DNA of 64,000 bases from Streptomyces sp. ISL-36 (GCF_018614205.1 NZ_JAGGOS010000060.1:20250-84249), one strand, 5' to 3'; shown: positions 26,065-35,119, numbered from the stretch's first letter. Numbers and translations: made by a program. The notes: generated by a model from the sequence alone, not told the origin.

Positions 26065-27915
26065 ATGAGCAAGACCGAAACCGAAACACACGATCTCGGC
26101 GAGGCCGGAGCTCAGCTCTCCACCGCCCCCAAGGAGGAGACCGCCGTCGGCGGTCCCACCCTCGGCGTCGTCGGCTGGATCCGCTGGTTCTGGCGGCAGC
26201 TGACCTCCATGCGGGTCGCGCTGATCCTGCTCTTCCTGCTCTCCCTCGGCGCGATTCCCGGCTCCCTCATCCCGCAGACCAGCGCGGACGAGCTGAAGGT
26301 GCAGACCTTCAAGAACGCCCACGAGACGCTCACGCCGATCTACGAGAAGCTCCAGCTGTTCGACGTCTACAGCTCGGTGTGGTTCTCCGCGATCTACATC
26401 CTGCTGTTCGTCTCCCTCATCGGCTGCATCGTCCCGCGCAGCTGGCAGTTCGTCGGCCAGCTCCGCGGACGGCCGCCGGGCGCCCCCGGCCGCCTGACCC
26501 GGCTGCCCGCGTACACGACCTGGCGTACCGCTGCCGAGCCCGAGCAGGTCCGTGAGGCCGCGCTCGCCCTGCTCAAGGGGCGCCGCTTCCGCGCGCACAC
26601 CATCAAGGACGCCGTCGCCGCCGAGAAGGGCTATCTGCGCGAGGCCGGAAACCTCCTCTTCCACATCGCGCTGATCGTGATGCTGGTGGCGTTCGCCTGG
26701 GGCCAGCTCTTCAAGTCCGAGGGCGGCAAGCTGATCATCGAGGGCGACGGCTTCTCCAACACCCTCACCCAGTACGACGACTTCAAGTCCGGCTCGCTCT
26801 ACAGCACCGACGACCTCGCGCCGTTCAGCTTCCAGCTGGACAGCTTCACCGGTACGTACGAGAAGAACGGCCCTCAGCGCGGCACCCCGCGCACCTTCGA
26901 GGCGGCCGTCACGTACGCCGAGGGGGGCGGCGCGGACAAGAAGGCGGTCATCCGCGTCAACGAGCCGCTGAAGGTCGGCGGCTCCAAGGTGTATCTGATC
27001 TCCCACGGGTACGCGCCCGTCGTCACCGTCAAGGACGGCCGCGGCAAGGTCGTCTTCCACGGCGCCGTCCCGCTGCTGCCGTTCGACAACAACATCACCT
27101 CGACCGGCGCGATCAAGGTGATGGACGGCTACCGCGACAAGAACGGCAAGAAGGAGCAGCTGGGCTTCCAGGCCTTCTTCGTGCCGACCTTCGCGGGCGC
27201 CGGCAAGGGCGACATGTTCTCTCAGTTCCCGGCGCTCGACTTCCCGGTCATCGCGCTCACCGGCTTCCACGGCGATCTGCGTGTGGACTCCGGCCTGCCG
27301 CAGAACGTGTACCAGCTGGACAAGTCCAAGATGACCCAGTTCAAGGACAAGGACGGCAACAAGCTCGCGCAGCGCATGCTGCCCGGCGAGACCATGACGC
27401 TCCCCGACGGTGCCGGCTCGATCACCTTCGAGAAGGACATCAAGGAATGGGCGAGCTTCCAGGTCTCCCAGCAGCCCGGAAACGGTCTCGCCCTCGCCGG
27501 TGCGATCGCGGCGATCGCCGGCCTGTCCGGCTCGCTGTTCATCCAGCGGCGCCGGGTCTGGGTCCGGGCCGTACGGGGTGAGGACGGCGTCACCGTCGTC
27601 GAGATGGCGGGCCTCGGCCGCAGCGAGTCGGCCAGGCTCCCCGAGGAGCTGGCCGACCTCGCGGTCAGGCTCCACGCACAGGCGCCGACCGCGCCGGAAC
27701 CCGCAGAAGACGACCCCGCGGACACCCCCGCGGGCGACACCGCGGACACCCCCGCGGACGACCCTGCCGCCACCCCCGCGGGCCACCTCGCGGACAACCC
27801 CGCGGGCCACCCCGCGAACGACCCTGCGGACAACCCCGCGGACGACACCACAGACCTCGCAGAAGACCCCGCAGACGACCCTGCCGAAGCTGAAGCCGAA
27901 GGGGCTGAGAAGTGA
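26065..27915 (+). CDS. resB: ResB cytochrome c synthase subunit
   Basis: A 616-aa partner of CcsB in haem delivery to apocytochrome c. Transmembrane helices fall near residues 50-70 (RVALILLFLLSLGAIPGSL), 105-125, 195-212 and 475-495. The large outer loop between the last two is typical. The motif GNLLFHIALIVML is conserved. The C-terminal tail from about residue 545 is a degenerate Asp/Ala/Pro/Thr repeat (DPADTPAG-type) not expected in the family, in DNA of the same tandem character (27715-27880). It overlaps ccsB by 4 bp (GTGA). Confidence 0.94.
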   Translation: MSKTETETHDLGEAGAQLSTAPKEETAVGGPTLGVVGWIRWFWRQLTSMRVALILLFLLSLGAIPGSLIPQTSADELKVQTFKNAHETLTPIYEKLQLFDVYSSVWFSAIYILLFVSLIGCIVPRSWQFVGQLRGRPPGAPGRLTRLPAYTTWRTAAEPEQVREAALALLKGRRFRAHTIKDAVAAEKGYLREAGNLLFHIALIVMLVAFAWGQLFKSEGGKLIIEGDGFSNTLTQYDDFKSGSLYSTDDLAPFSFQLDSFTGTYEKNGPQRGTPRTFEAAVTYAEGGGADKKAVIRVNEPLKVGGSKVYLISHGYAPVVTVKDGRGKVVFHGAVPLLPFDNNITSTGAIKVMDGYRDKNGKKEQLGFQAFFVPTFAGAGKGDMFSQFPALDFPVIALTGFHGDLRVDSGLPQNVYQLDKSKMTQFKDKDGNKLAQRMLPGETMTLPDGAGSITFEKDIKEWASFQVSQQPGNGLALAGAIAAIAGLSGSLFIQRRRVWVRAVRGEDGVTVVEMAGLGRSESARLPEELADLAVRLHAQAPTAPEPAEDDPADTPAGDTADTPADDPAATPAGHLADNPAGHPANDPADNPADDTTDLAEDPADDPAEAEAEGAEK

Positions 27916-29012
27916 ATCTCGCCGCCGTGAGTCTCGCTGCCGAGACCAACGAGAGCCTGGCGCGGATGAGCGATGTGCTCATCTACTCCTCGATGGCCGT
28001 CTACACGCTGGCCTTCTTCGCCCATATCGCCGAGTGGGTGCTCGGCAGCCGCAGCAAGGTCGGCCGCACGGCCGCCGCGCTGACGGCGACGGACACGACG
28101 GCCGCCGCTCCCGCCGTCACCGTGCAGGTGAAGCAGGCGGGTGGCGCCGCCGTCCTCGACAGGCCCAAGGTCGTCACCCGGTCCGCCGCCGGTACCCGTG
28201 ACGTCCCCGACGGCCCCGGCGCGGCCGGCGGCACGGTCCAGGGCGATCTGTACGGCCGTATCGCCGTCTCGCTCACCGCGCTCGCGTTCCTCGTCGAGGC
28301 GACGGGCGTGGTCTTCCGCGCCCTCGCGGTGCAGCGGGCCCCCTGGGGCAACATGTACGAGTTCTCCACCACCTTCTCCACCGTGGCGGTCGGCGCGTAC
28401 CTCGGCTTCCTCGTCGCCAGGAAGAACGTCCGCTGGCTCGGCCTGCCGCTGGTGACGACCGTCCTGCTCGACCTCGGCATGGCGGTCACCTGGCTGAAGA
28501 CCCCCAGCGACCAGCTCGTCCCGGCGCTCGACTCGTACTGGCTGTGGATCCACGTCTCCACCGCGATCTTCTGCGGCGCCGTCTTCTACCTCGGCGCGGT
28601 CGCCACCCTGCTCTACCTCTTCCGCGACTCCTACGAGAACAAGCTCGCGACCGGCGGGAACCCCGGCTCCTTCGCCCGGTCCGTGATGGAGCGGCTGCCG
28701 TCGGCGGCCTCCCTGGACAAGTTCTCGTACCGGGTCAACGCGGCGATCTTCCCGCTGTGGACGTTCACGATCATCGCGGGCGCGATCTGGGCCGGCGACG
28801 CGTGGGGCCGCTACTGGGGCTGGGACGCCAAGGAGGTCTGGTCCTTCATCACCTGGGTCGGTTACGCCGCGTACCTGCACGCGCGCGCCACGGCCGGCTG
28901 GAAGGGCCGCAAGGCCGCGTACATCGCGCTCATCGCCTTCGCCTGCTTCCTCTTCAACTACTACGGCGTCAACATCTTCGTGACCAGCAAGCACTCCTAC
29001 GCCGGCGTCTGA
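27912..29012 (+). CDS. ccsB: CcsB/CcsA cytochrome c synthase, haem-handling subunit
   Basis: A 366-aa multi-span protein. The haem-handling tryptophan-rich signature reads WGRYWGWDAKEVWSFITWVGY, and conserved His residues lie in the outer loops (WLWIHVSTAIFCG, AYLHARATAGW). An Ala/Thr-rich linker (about 45-105) separates the first helix from the core. The GTG start overlaps the resB stop. With ResA, CcdA and ResB it forms the complete actinobacterial system II operon, needed for cytochrome bcc complexes. Confidence 0.95.
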   Translation: MNLAAVSLAAETNESLARMSDVLIYSSMAVYTLAFFAHIAEWVLGSRSKVGRTAAALTATDTTAAAPAVTVQVKQAGGAAVLDRPKVVTRSAAGTRDVPDGPGAAGGTVQGDLYGRIAVSLTALAFLVEATGVVFRALAVQRAPWGNMYEFSTTFSTVAVGAYLGFLVARKNVRWLGLPLVTTVLLDLGMAVTWLKTPSDQLVPALDSYWLWIHVSTAIFCGAVFYLGAVATLLYLFRDSYENKLATGGNPGSFARSVMERLPSAASLDKFSYRVNAAIFPLWTFTIIAGAIWAGDAWGRYWGWDAKEVWSFITWVGYAAYLHARATAGWKGRKAAYIALIAFACFLFNYYGVNIFVTSKHSYAGV

Positions 29013-29049
29013 GCTGGCACGCCATCTGCCCCGGGGCCACGCTGGAGGT

Positions 29050-29631
29050 ATGAGCGAGATCCCCCGGGGCAGGTGTGAGACCCACGACGGAGACGCGCAT
29101 CTGCTGAGGTTCGTGGTCGACCTGCCGCACGCGATGGTGCGGGTCTGGGCCGCCGTCGCCACGCCGGAGGGCCTGCCGCAGTGGCTCTGTGCCGCGGACC
29201 CGCTGGAGCCCCGGCTCGGCGGCCGGGTGACCTTGCGATGGCTGAACGGGGACACGGTGGTCTCCGGGCGGGTGACGGCCTGGGACCCGGAGTACGTGGC
29301 CGAGTACACCGTCGACCCGCCGCACGGCCGGATCCGCTTCCACCTGGAACCGGGCGGTGACGGCGCAGGTGCGGGCGGAGGTGCGGGCGGAGGTGCCAGG
29401 GGCGACGGGGGCGGGGACGGTTCGACCGTGCTGCGGTTCACCAACGAGATCCGTGGGACGGCGGACGTGAGGCTGGACATGCTGGCGGGGTGGCACGACC
29501 ACTTCGAGCGGCTGGGTGAGGCGCTGGCGGGCCGGCCCACCGACTGGCGGTCCTGGACGCCCGAGCGGTGGCAGCACCTGAGGGACCTCTACGCGCGGGA
29601 CGAGGCACCCTGGCCCAAGTGGGTGCCGTAG
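29050..29631 (+). CDS. SRPBCC (AHSA1-like) domain protein
   Basis: A 193-aa START/Bet v 1-like protein: VVDLPHAMVRVWAAVATPEGLPQWLCA opens the fold, followed by the strand GRVTLRWLNGDTV and the C-terminal helix RLDMLAGWHDHFERLGEAL. A Gly-rich insert (about 100-122) lies in a loop. Members bind hydrophobic ligands or act as co-chaperone-like proteins; the ligand here is unknown. Its TAG stop sits in the first unit of a tandem array. Confidence 0.85.
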   Translation: MSEIPRGRCETHDGDAHLLRFVVDLPHAMVRVWAAVATPEGLPQWLCAADPLEPRLGGRVTLRWLNGDTVVSGRVTAWDPEYVAEYTVDPPHGRIRFHLEPGGDGAGAGGGAGGGARGDGGGDGSTVLRFTNEIRGTADVRLDMLAGWHDHFERLGEALAGRPTDWRSWTPERWQHLRDLYARDEAPWPKWVP

Positions 29632-29751
29632 TCCCCCCGCCGGTCGGGGAGCCGTAGTCCGCCCGCCCGCCGGTGTGATTGCCGCAGTCACCCCCGCCGG
29701 TGTCATTGCCGCAGTCACCCCCGCCGGTGGCGGAGCCGGGTCACCCCCGCC
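29625..29751. repeat. Tandem array linking two convergent stop codons
   Basis: Units begin at 29625, 29651, 29681, 29708 and 29735, each starting GCCG(T/C)AGTC or close to it, with a regular 27-bp form GCCGCAGTCACCCCCGCCGG plus seven bases. The first unit contains the stop of the SRPBCC gene and the last contains the stop of the convergent binding-protein gene. Confidence 0.85.
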
Positions 29752-31279
29752 GCGGCGGGAGGCAGTTCTCCGAGGGCGGCCTGCCCTCCGGCCAGGCGAT
29801 CTGGACGAAGCGCTGCGTGCCGTCCAGGGACAGTTCCACGATCGGGACCGCCTTGTTGAACGGGTTGCCGAAGTTGTCCAGGCAGATCCAGCCGCTCGCG
29901 CCCTCGACCCGGAGCGAACCCTTCACCTGGGGCCACTGCGTGACCACGTCCGCCAGTTCCGGGTACTGACTGCCCTGCGGGGTCGCCTGGCGGATCGCGT
30001 GGACCGCCGTGGCCATCGCGTCGTACGCGACGATCGCCTGGCCGTCGGAGAGGGAGACCGGATCCTTCGAGGCTTTGGCGATGTCCGCGAGGAACGTCTC
30101 GTACGCCGCCGTCGAGCCGCCGGTCCCCGGGACGGGCCGGCCGGGGGTCGGCTTCCAGGCGTCGGGATGGGCGAGCGAGGCGTAGCGGACGGTCAGCTTC
30201 GCCTTCAGCGCCGCCCGGTTCAGCGTCCGGTCCGCCCCCAGGTACGAGCCCTCGTCGCCGGTCAGGACCGTGAAGGGGCGCTCGGCGCACCCGCGTGCGC
30301 CGAGCGCGTTGATGAACTGACGCAGCTGGGTGTGGCGGCCCGCGAAGAAGACGGTCTCGGCGCGGGTGTCGCAGATCAGGTGGGTGATCTGGCGGAAGGT
30401 GTTCGCGGTCGTGTCCTCCTCCGTCGGATCGGCGGGTGAGGTGAACAGCTGCGGTTCGTACGGCGCGCCCTTCAGGGAGGCGGCGAACGCGGACTTCAGG
30501 GTGTCCGTGTAGTGGTCGCCGGTCCGGGTGTCCTGGACCAGCAGCGCTTTCGACGCCTCCACCTTGCCGAAGTGGGCGAGCGCCTTGGCCTCGTCGCCGT
30601 TGGTGGGGGAGACGCGGGCGAGGCCGGGGTAGCGGTTGTTCCCCGCCCCGGGACCGTTGGCGATGTCGTCGGCGGTGATCGTGGTGCCGACGACGGCGAT
30701 GCCCGCGCCGGTCAGGGCCGTCACCGCCTCCCGTATCTCGGTCGAGGAGGTGGCGACGCCGGAGACCGCCCGCAGCCGGTCCGGCCCGCCCGTCATCGCC
30801 CTCAGCCGGTCGACCGTGGTACGCCAGTGGGCGTTGCCCTTGCCGGTGTTGGCGAGGACGAGCCGGATCTTCGGAGTCTCGCTGTTCGACTCGTGGTTGG
30901 CCCGGTACTGCCGGGCGAAGGCGCCCTGGACCTCACGCAGGACCTTGACCCGCATGCCGATGTCCGTGGAGGTCAGCGGCAGGAGCAGGGCGACGGTCGC
31001 GTACTCGCCCGGCTTGAGCGCGCGGTTCTCGTCGCGGATGCGCCCGGCCACCTCGGTCAGCGTCGGGACGCCGAAGTCGTGCCCGTCGCCGTTGACGCCG
31101 ATGCACTCGGTGCTGCCCTGGGGGCGCTCGACGCCCGGGGCGCAGGAACGGTCCTCCGGGGTGGTGGCGCGGTCCACGACGTACCCGATCAGGGTGCCGA
31201 GGACGGCCAGTGCCACCACCGACGTGAGGATCTTCTGGCGGGTGGTGAACCAGAGGCGGTAGCGCAGCCGGTTGGCCAT
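29741..31279 (-). CDS. Membrane-tethered periplasmic-binding-protein (type I) sensor-like protein
   Basis: A 512-aa protein with a short basic cytoplasmic start (MANRLRYRLWFTTRQK), one membrane helix (about 17-38) and a large outer domain. That domain resembles branched-chain amino-acid-type binding proteins: YATVALLLPLTSTDIGMRVKVLREVQGAF, then IRLVLANTGKGNAHW and RAVSGVATSSTEIREAV. There is no lipobox and no ABC transporter nearby. It follows the P-loop ATPase gene by 5 bp, so the pair is one transcription unit. I infer a ligand-binding receptor working with the ATPase rather than a transport protein. Confidence 0.8.
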   Translation of the reverse strand: MANRLRYRLWFTTRQKILTSVVALAVLGTLIGYVVDRATTPEDRSCAPGVERPQGSTECIGVNGDGHDFGVPTLTEVAGRIRDENRALKPGEYATVALLLPLTSTDIGMRVKVLREVQGAFARQYRANHESNSETPKIRLVLANTGKGNAHWRTTVDRLRAMTGGPDRLRAVSGVATSSTEIREAVTALTGAGIAVVGTTITADDIANGPGAGNNRYPGLARVSPTNGDEAKALAHFGKVEASKALLVQDTRTGDHYTDTLKSAFAASLKGAPYEPQLFTSPADPTEEDTTANTFRQITHLICDTRAETVFFAGRHTQLRQFINALGARGCAERPFTVLTGDEGSYLGADRTLNRAALKAKLTVRYASLAHPDAWKPTPGRPVPGTGGSTAAYETFLADIAKASKDPVSLSDGQAIVAYDAMATAVHAIRQATPQGSQYPELADVVTQWPQVKGSLRVEGASGWICLDNFGNPFNKAVPIVELSLDGTQRFVQIAWPEGRPPSENCLPPRRG

Positions 31280-31284
31280 GGTCC

Positions 31285-33477
31285 TCAGACTCCGTTCTCC
31301 GCGCCAGGCGGCAGCGAGAGCTCCCGCCAGGCGCGGATGTCCCTCGGCCAGTGGGTGGCCGCGTCCCACAGCTGACTGTTGCCCGTCAGATGACGGCCGG
31401 AGAGGTGGCGCAGCTCGTGCGTCAGTCTCTCGATCACGTCGCCGTCGGGCAGGGCGAGCGGATCGGTCAGCAGCCATATGGCGTGCAGCAACCGTCGTAC
31501 GCACAGGCGCAGTTCGGCGGTGTCCGCGGTGTCCGCGGTGTCCGCGGAGTCGGCCCGCCCGGCGGACCCGGTGGAGCCGGTCGGCCCGGTCGGTCCGGTG
31601 GAGCCGGCGGACCTGGTGGACCCGGTCGGCCCGGCGGACCCGGTCGGCCCGGCGTCGAGGCCGGCCGGCAGCCCGGGGACCGGTCCCTGGCCGAGCGCGA
31701 TCGCCCGGCGCGGGTCGGGCCCGCTCCGGTGCTGCTCCCGCGGGTAGGGCGCCGAGGCGATGAACCGCAGCCGCCCCAGCCAGCCCAGGATGTCCTCCTC
31801 GGGGAAGGTGAGCCGCAGATGGGTCACGGCCTCCTCGGTGCGGCCGAGCGCCAGTTCCTGGTGCAGCCGGTACGGGCCCGGTTCGGGTCCGTAGTGGCGG
31901 TGCAGGGTCTCGTGGACCGCCCGCCACGCCGCGTACGCGGGGTGGTCGGCGTCGTGGAAACGCAGCCGGTGCAGGAGCAGGGCCCGCAGCAGGGGGTCGG
32001 CGACGAAGTGCTCGGGGCCCTCGGGCCAGTCCTCTGCGCGCAGCACGTCCCGTACGCGCAGGGCGGTGTCCCCTTCCGGGTACTCGCCGCGCAGCCGGGT
32101 CCTGGCGAGCAGCCGGGCCGACTCCTCGTCGTGGGCGGCGGCGAGCACGGCGAACGGGCCGGGGCTCGGCACCGGCAGCAGCTCGCCCAGGAGGGTGGCG
32201 GCGACCGGCGCCGGCGGGGAGTCCTCGCGCAGCTCCACGGTGAGGTCGAGGAGCGCGCCCGGGGTGAGCGAGGCCTTCAGGCGCGCGGGCGCCTCTCCCG
32301 CCGCCCGGCCGAGCAGCATCACGCCGAGCGGCCGTCCGCCGGTCAGCCGGTGGACCGCGCGGGCCAGTTCGGCGGGGGTCCGGCCGGCCGGGTCGAAGCG
32401 GTCGAAGGCGGTCTGGGTCTGGGTGGGGGAGAGCGGGGTCAGTTCGACGGCGAGGATGCCGGAGGTGATGTCCGTGCCCCGGATGCAGGGGGCACGGTGG
32501 GCGGTCTCGGGCAGCCGGAGGCGGGTGGCGCGCCGCAGGCCCTCGTGGTCGGCGACCCGGGAGGTGGCGAGGACCACGACAAGGTCGCGACGGCCGTCGG
32601 CGCGGGCCCGCAGGATCGGTTCGACCAGGCGGCGGCCGAGCGGCTCGTGGGCGTTGTCGAGAAGCAGCACGGGCCGGCCGCGGCGGGTGCCGATCCGGGT
32701 CAGGCCGGTGTAGGCGCGGCCCAGGTCCTCGATGAGCGCGCCGACGAGGAAGTCCTCGGCCTCGCGCCGGCGCCGGCCCTCCTGCTCGAAGTCGATCGCG
32801 AGCTGCTGCAGACCGGCCTTGCCGCGTCCGCCCGCGTTGCGGTAACTCCCGTACCAGTTCTCGGCCTTCTGCCGGAAGCGGCCGAAGACCTCCTCCAGGA
32901 CCGTCTCGACGGTCGCCTCCGCGAGGAGCCCGGCCATCGGGGCGGTGGCCTCGGCGAAGTTCGCGGCGAGCTTGGTGAGCACCTTGGTCACCCAGGTGGT
33001 GGCGGCGCCCTTGGCGGCGTCGACGGTGGCGAGGACCGGTCCGAGCCGCTGGAGATCGTGCCGGGCCCGCTCGTCGTCCTCCTGGGACCAGCCGATGGAC
33101 GCGACCGCGACCAGGCCGAGGGCGAGCCGAGGGAACTGCACCGGCCTGGCCGCGTGGACCTTCGGCGCCAGCTGTACGGCGAGCTCGGCGAGCGCCCCCG
33201 TGAGGTCGTTCCAGCCGGGGCCGTGATCGGCGGGGCGCTCGATGTGCGCGCAGTCGAGCAGGGCGAGCGGGGTGGTCCCCTTGTAGGTGTCGCGGACCTT
33301 CTTGAGCAGGGCGGTCTTGCCCATGCCCCGGCCGCCGGTGAAGACGGTGATGGGCGGGTCGTCCCCGTGCTCGTACGCGACGCGCTCGAAGGTGACCGGT
33401 TTCAGGCCGGTCAGCCGGGCGGCGAGCCCGGTGTCGTGGAGGACCGCCTCCCGGCCGTACAGGTCTCTGTCCACCAC
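31285..33477 (-). CDS. STAND-like P-loop ATPase
   Basis: A 730-aa soluble protein. Walker A is GGRGMGKT (residues 48-55) and Walker B LLLDNAH (271-277, with Asp274). The region after it holds LTGGRPLGVMLLG, like the winged-helix/GxP part of NACHT/STAND ATPases. About residues 606-655 are a Gly-Pro-Thr/Gly-Ser-Thr collagen-like repeat running into an Asp-Thr-Ala repeat, coded by minisatellite DNA. Two adjacent GTG codons (33477, 33474) are possible starts, with GCGGGGGAC just upstream. It is co-transcribed with the tethered binding protein. Signalling or defence-like sensing is inferred. Confidence 0.78.
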   Translation of the reverse strand: MVDRDLYGREAVLHDTGLAARLTGLKPVTFERVAYEHGDDPPITVFTGGRGMGKTALLKKVRDTYKGTTPLALLDCAHIERPADHGPGWNDLTGALAELAVQLAPKVHAARPVQFPRLALGLVAVASIGWSQEDDERARHDLQRLGPVLATVDAAKGAATTWVTKVLTKLAANFAEATAPMAGLLAEATVETVLEEVFGRFRQKAENWYGSYRNAGGRGKAGLQQLAIDFEQEGRRRREAEDFLVGALIEDLGRAYTGLTRIGTRRGRPVLLLDNAHEPLGRRLVEPILRARADGRRDLVVVLATSRVADHEGLRRATRLRLPETAHRAPCIRGTDITSGILAVELTPLSPTQTQTAFDRFDPAGRTPAELARAVHRLTGGRPLGVMLLGRAAGEAPARLKASLTPGALLDLTVELREDSPPAPVAATLLGELLPVPSPGPFAVLAAAHDEESARLLARTRLRGEYPEGDTALRVRDVLRAEDWPEGPEHFVADPLLRALLLHRLRFHDADHPAYAAWRAVHETLHRHYGPEPGPYRLHQELALGRTEEAVTHLRLTFPEEDILGWLGRLRFIASAPYPREQHRSGPDPRRAIALGQGPVPGLPAGLDAGPTGSAGPTGSTRSAGSTGPTGPTGSTGSAGRADSADTADTADTAELRLCVRRLLHAIWLLTDPLALPDGDVIERLTHELRHLSGRHLTGNSQLWDAATHWPRDIRAWRELSLPPGAENGV

Positions 33478-33582
33478 GTCCCCCGCATTCCCACCAGACG
33501 TGCCCCGTCACATCTCAAGTGCAGCTTATCGACAGGCTGTTGGGAAGGCGTGCGGCTTTTCGACACCGGTGTGCGGGTGTTG

Positions 33583-34542
33583 TCATTCCGTGGCGATGGC
33601 GTCGAGCTGCGCGCGCAGGTAGGCGTGGGATTCGATGCCGTGGATCGTGGTCCCGGGGTCGCACTCGTAGAAGTACACCAGCGAGATCAGCTCCTCCGTG
33701 GGGGCGTCGGCCGGCGGCGGCAGCACCCGGTGGCGGCCGGAACGCCAGCGTCCACCGGTCCAACCGGCCATCAGGTCACCGATGTTGATCGTGAACGCCT
33801 CGGGATCGTACGGCGCGTCCTGCCAGCCGGCGGCCTCGGTGTGGACCTGCAGCCCGCCCTTTCCGGCCTGCCGGTCCAGGACGGTGACCGTGCCGAAGTC
33901 GGTGTGGGGGCCGATCCGGAACTGTCCCGGCTCGGGCTCCCCCGTCCGCTCCCGCCCCGGATACCAGTTGATGTTGAAGCCGAAAGTGGGGTGGCCGGTG
34001 TGGCGGGTGAAGAAGTCGGGCTCCTCGCCGAGTGCCGGTCCGAGGAGGTCCAGGATGCGGTCCGACAGCGCCCGCATCTGGCGCAGATACGTCTCCACCA
34101 GCGGCTTCAGCTCCGGTACCTCGGCGGGCCAGGTGTTCGGCAGGAACCACTCGGCGTCCACGGCCGGGTCGCCGGTCGGCTCGTCCGCCGCGAAGGAGAG
34201 CGATTCCTTCAGGTCCGGCGGGGTCGCCGTGCCCTCCGCGTACCCGTTGGCCTCCGCGCCGGGGCCGAGCCAGCCGCGTCCGCCGACCCTCACGGCGTAC
34301 CGCTCCTTGACGGCGGCGGGGAGGTGGAAGAAGCGGCGGGCGGTCTCCCGGATCTCCGCACGCAGGGCGGGGTCGACGCCATGCCCGGTGACCAGCAGGA
34401 AGCCGGCCTCGCGCAGAGCGCGGTCGATGGCGCCGGTGACGGCCTCGTTCCCCGTGACCGCCCCGGGCCCCGCCCCGTGCCCCGTGCCGGCGCCGGTGCT
34501 CGCGTCGGCGAGGTGGATGGTCGGAATGCGGATGTCAGTCAT
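33583..34542 (-). CDS. 2-oxoglutarate/Fe(II) dioxygenase (isopenicillin N synthase family)
   Basis: A 319-aa non-haem iron oxygenase. The N-terminal DIOX_N segment is IPTIHLADAS... EAGFLLVTGHGVDP. The iron ligands are His and Asp in GPHTDFGTVT and the distal His in SGRHRVLPP. FGFNINWYPG is a conserved family block. The substrate cannot be named; the family covers amino-acid, flavonoid-like and nucleobase oxygenases. Its ATG overlaps the end of the upstream deaminase gene by 8 bp, indicating a two-gene operon and possibly linked chemistry. Confidence 0.88.
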   Translation of the reverse strand: MTDIRIPTIHLADASTGAGTGHGAGPGAVTGNEAVTGAIDRALREAGFLLVTGHGVDPALRAEIRETARRFFHLPAAVKERYAVRVGGRGWLGPGAEANGYAEGTATPPDLKESLSFAADEPTGDPAVDAEWFLPNTWPAEVPELKPLVETYLRQMRALSDRILDLLGPALGEEPDFFTRHTGHPTFGFNINWYPGRERTGEPEPGQFRIGPHTDFGTVTVLDRQAGKGGLQVHTEAAGWQDAPYDPEAFTINIGDLMAGWTGGRWRSGRHRVLPPPADAPTEELISLVYFYECDPGTTIHGIESHAYLRAQLDAIATE

Positions 34543-34987
34543 CGCCGATGTCCTCGTTCCAGAGCGCCGGATGCCGGTCGATGAATCCCCGCATGAGTGC
34601 GACGCACGCCGGATCGTCCAGCACCAGGACCTCGACCCCGTGCTCCGCCAGCCAGTCGTGCCCGCCGTGGAAGGTCTCCGCCTCCCCGACGACCACCCGC
34701 GAGATCCCGAACTGCCGCACGAGCCCGGAGCAGTACCAGCAGGGCGAGAGCGTCGTCACCATCGTCGTCCCCCGGTACGAGCGCTGCCGGCCCGCCGCCC
34801 GGAAGGCGTCCGTCTCCGCGTGCGCCGAGGGGTCCCCGTCCTGCACCCGCCGGTTGTGCCCGCGCCCGAGGAGCGTGCCGTCGGCCCCGTACAGCGCGGC
34901 CCCGATCGGAATCCCACCTTCGTCGAGCCCCGCCCGGGCCTCGACGAGTGCGGTCGCGAGCCACTGCCGCGCCAGTTCCTGGTCCAT
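34535..34987 (-). CDS. Nucleoside/cytosine deaminase family protein
   Basis: A 150-aa CDA-fold zinc hydrolase. The zinc and proton-shuttle motif is HAETDAFR (His-Ala-Glu) and the second is SPCWYCSGLV (PCxxC). Lengths and context (GGIPIGAALYGADGTLLGRGHNRRVQ) resemble the yeast-type cytosine deaminase branch more than TadA, so a free base or small nucleoside is the likely substrate. It is coupled to the dioxygenase downstream by an 8-bp overlap. Confidence 0.88.
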   Translation of the reverse strand: MDQELARQWLATALVEARAGLDEGGIPIGAALYGADGTLLGRGHNRRVQDGDPSAHAETDAFRAAGRQRSYRGTTMVTTLSPCWYCSGLVRQFGISRVVVGEAETFHGGHDWLAEHGVEVLVLDDPACVALMRGFIDRHPALWNEDIGDD

Positions 34988-35119
34988 GCCGGGATGCTTC
35001 CCCGGTGGACCCGGACCGTCACACCCGCTCGCTCCTTCACCGCGATCAGACTCGAGCGCAACTGGGGGAGACGCGCGCAGCAGCCTCTTCCTGCCGCTGG
35101 ACGCTCGTGCGTGCCGCGG

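Noticed and set aside
29741..33511. A 1256-codon open frame on the minus strand
   Set aside because: Over the ATPase region it is out of frame with the real gene and reads as Arg/Pro/Gly-rich sequence without motifs; it only joins the real frame at the binding-protein gene.
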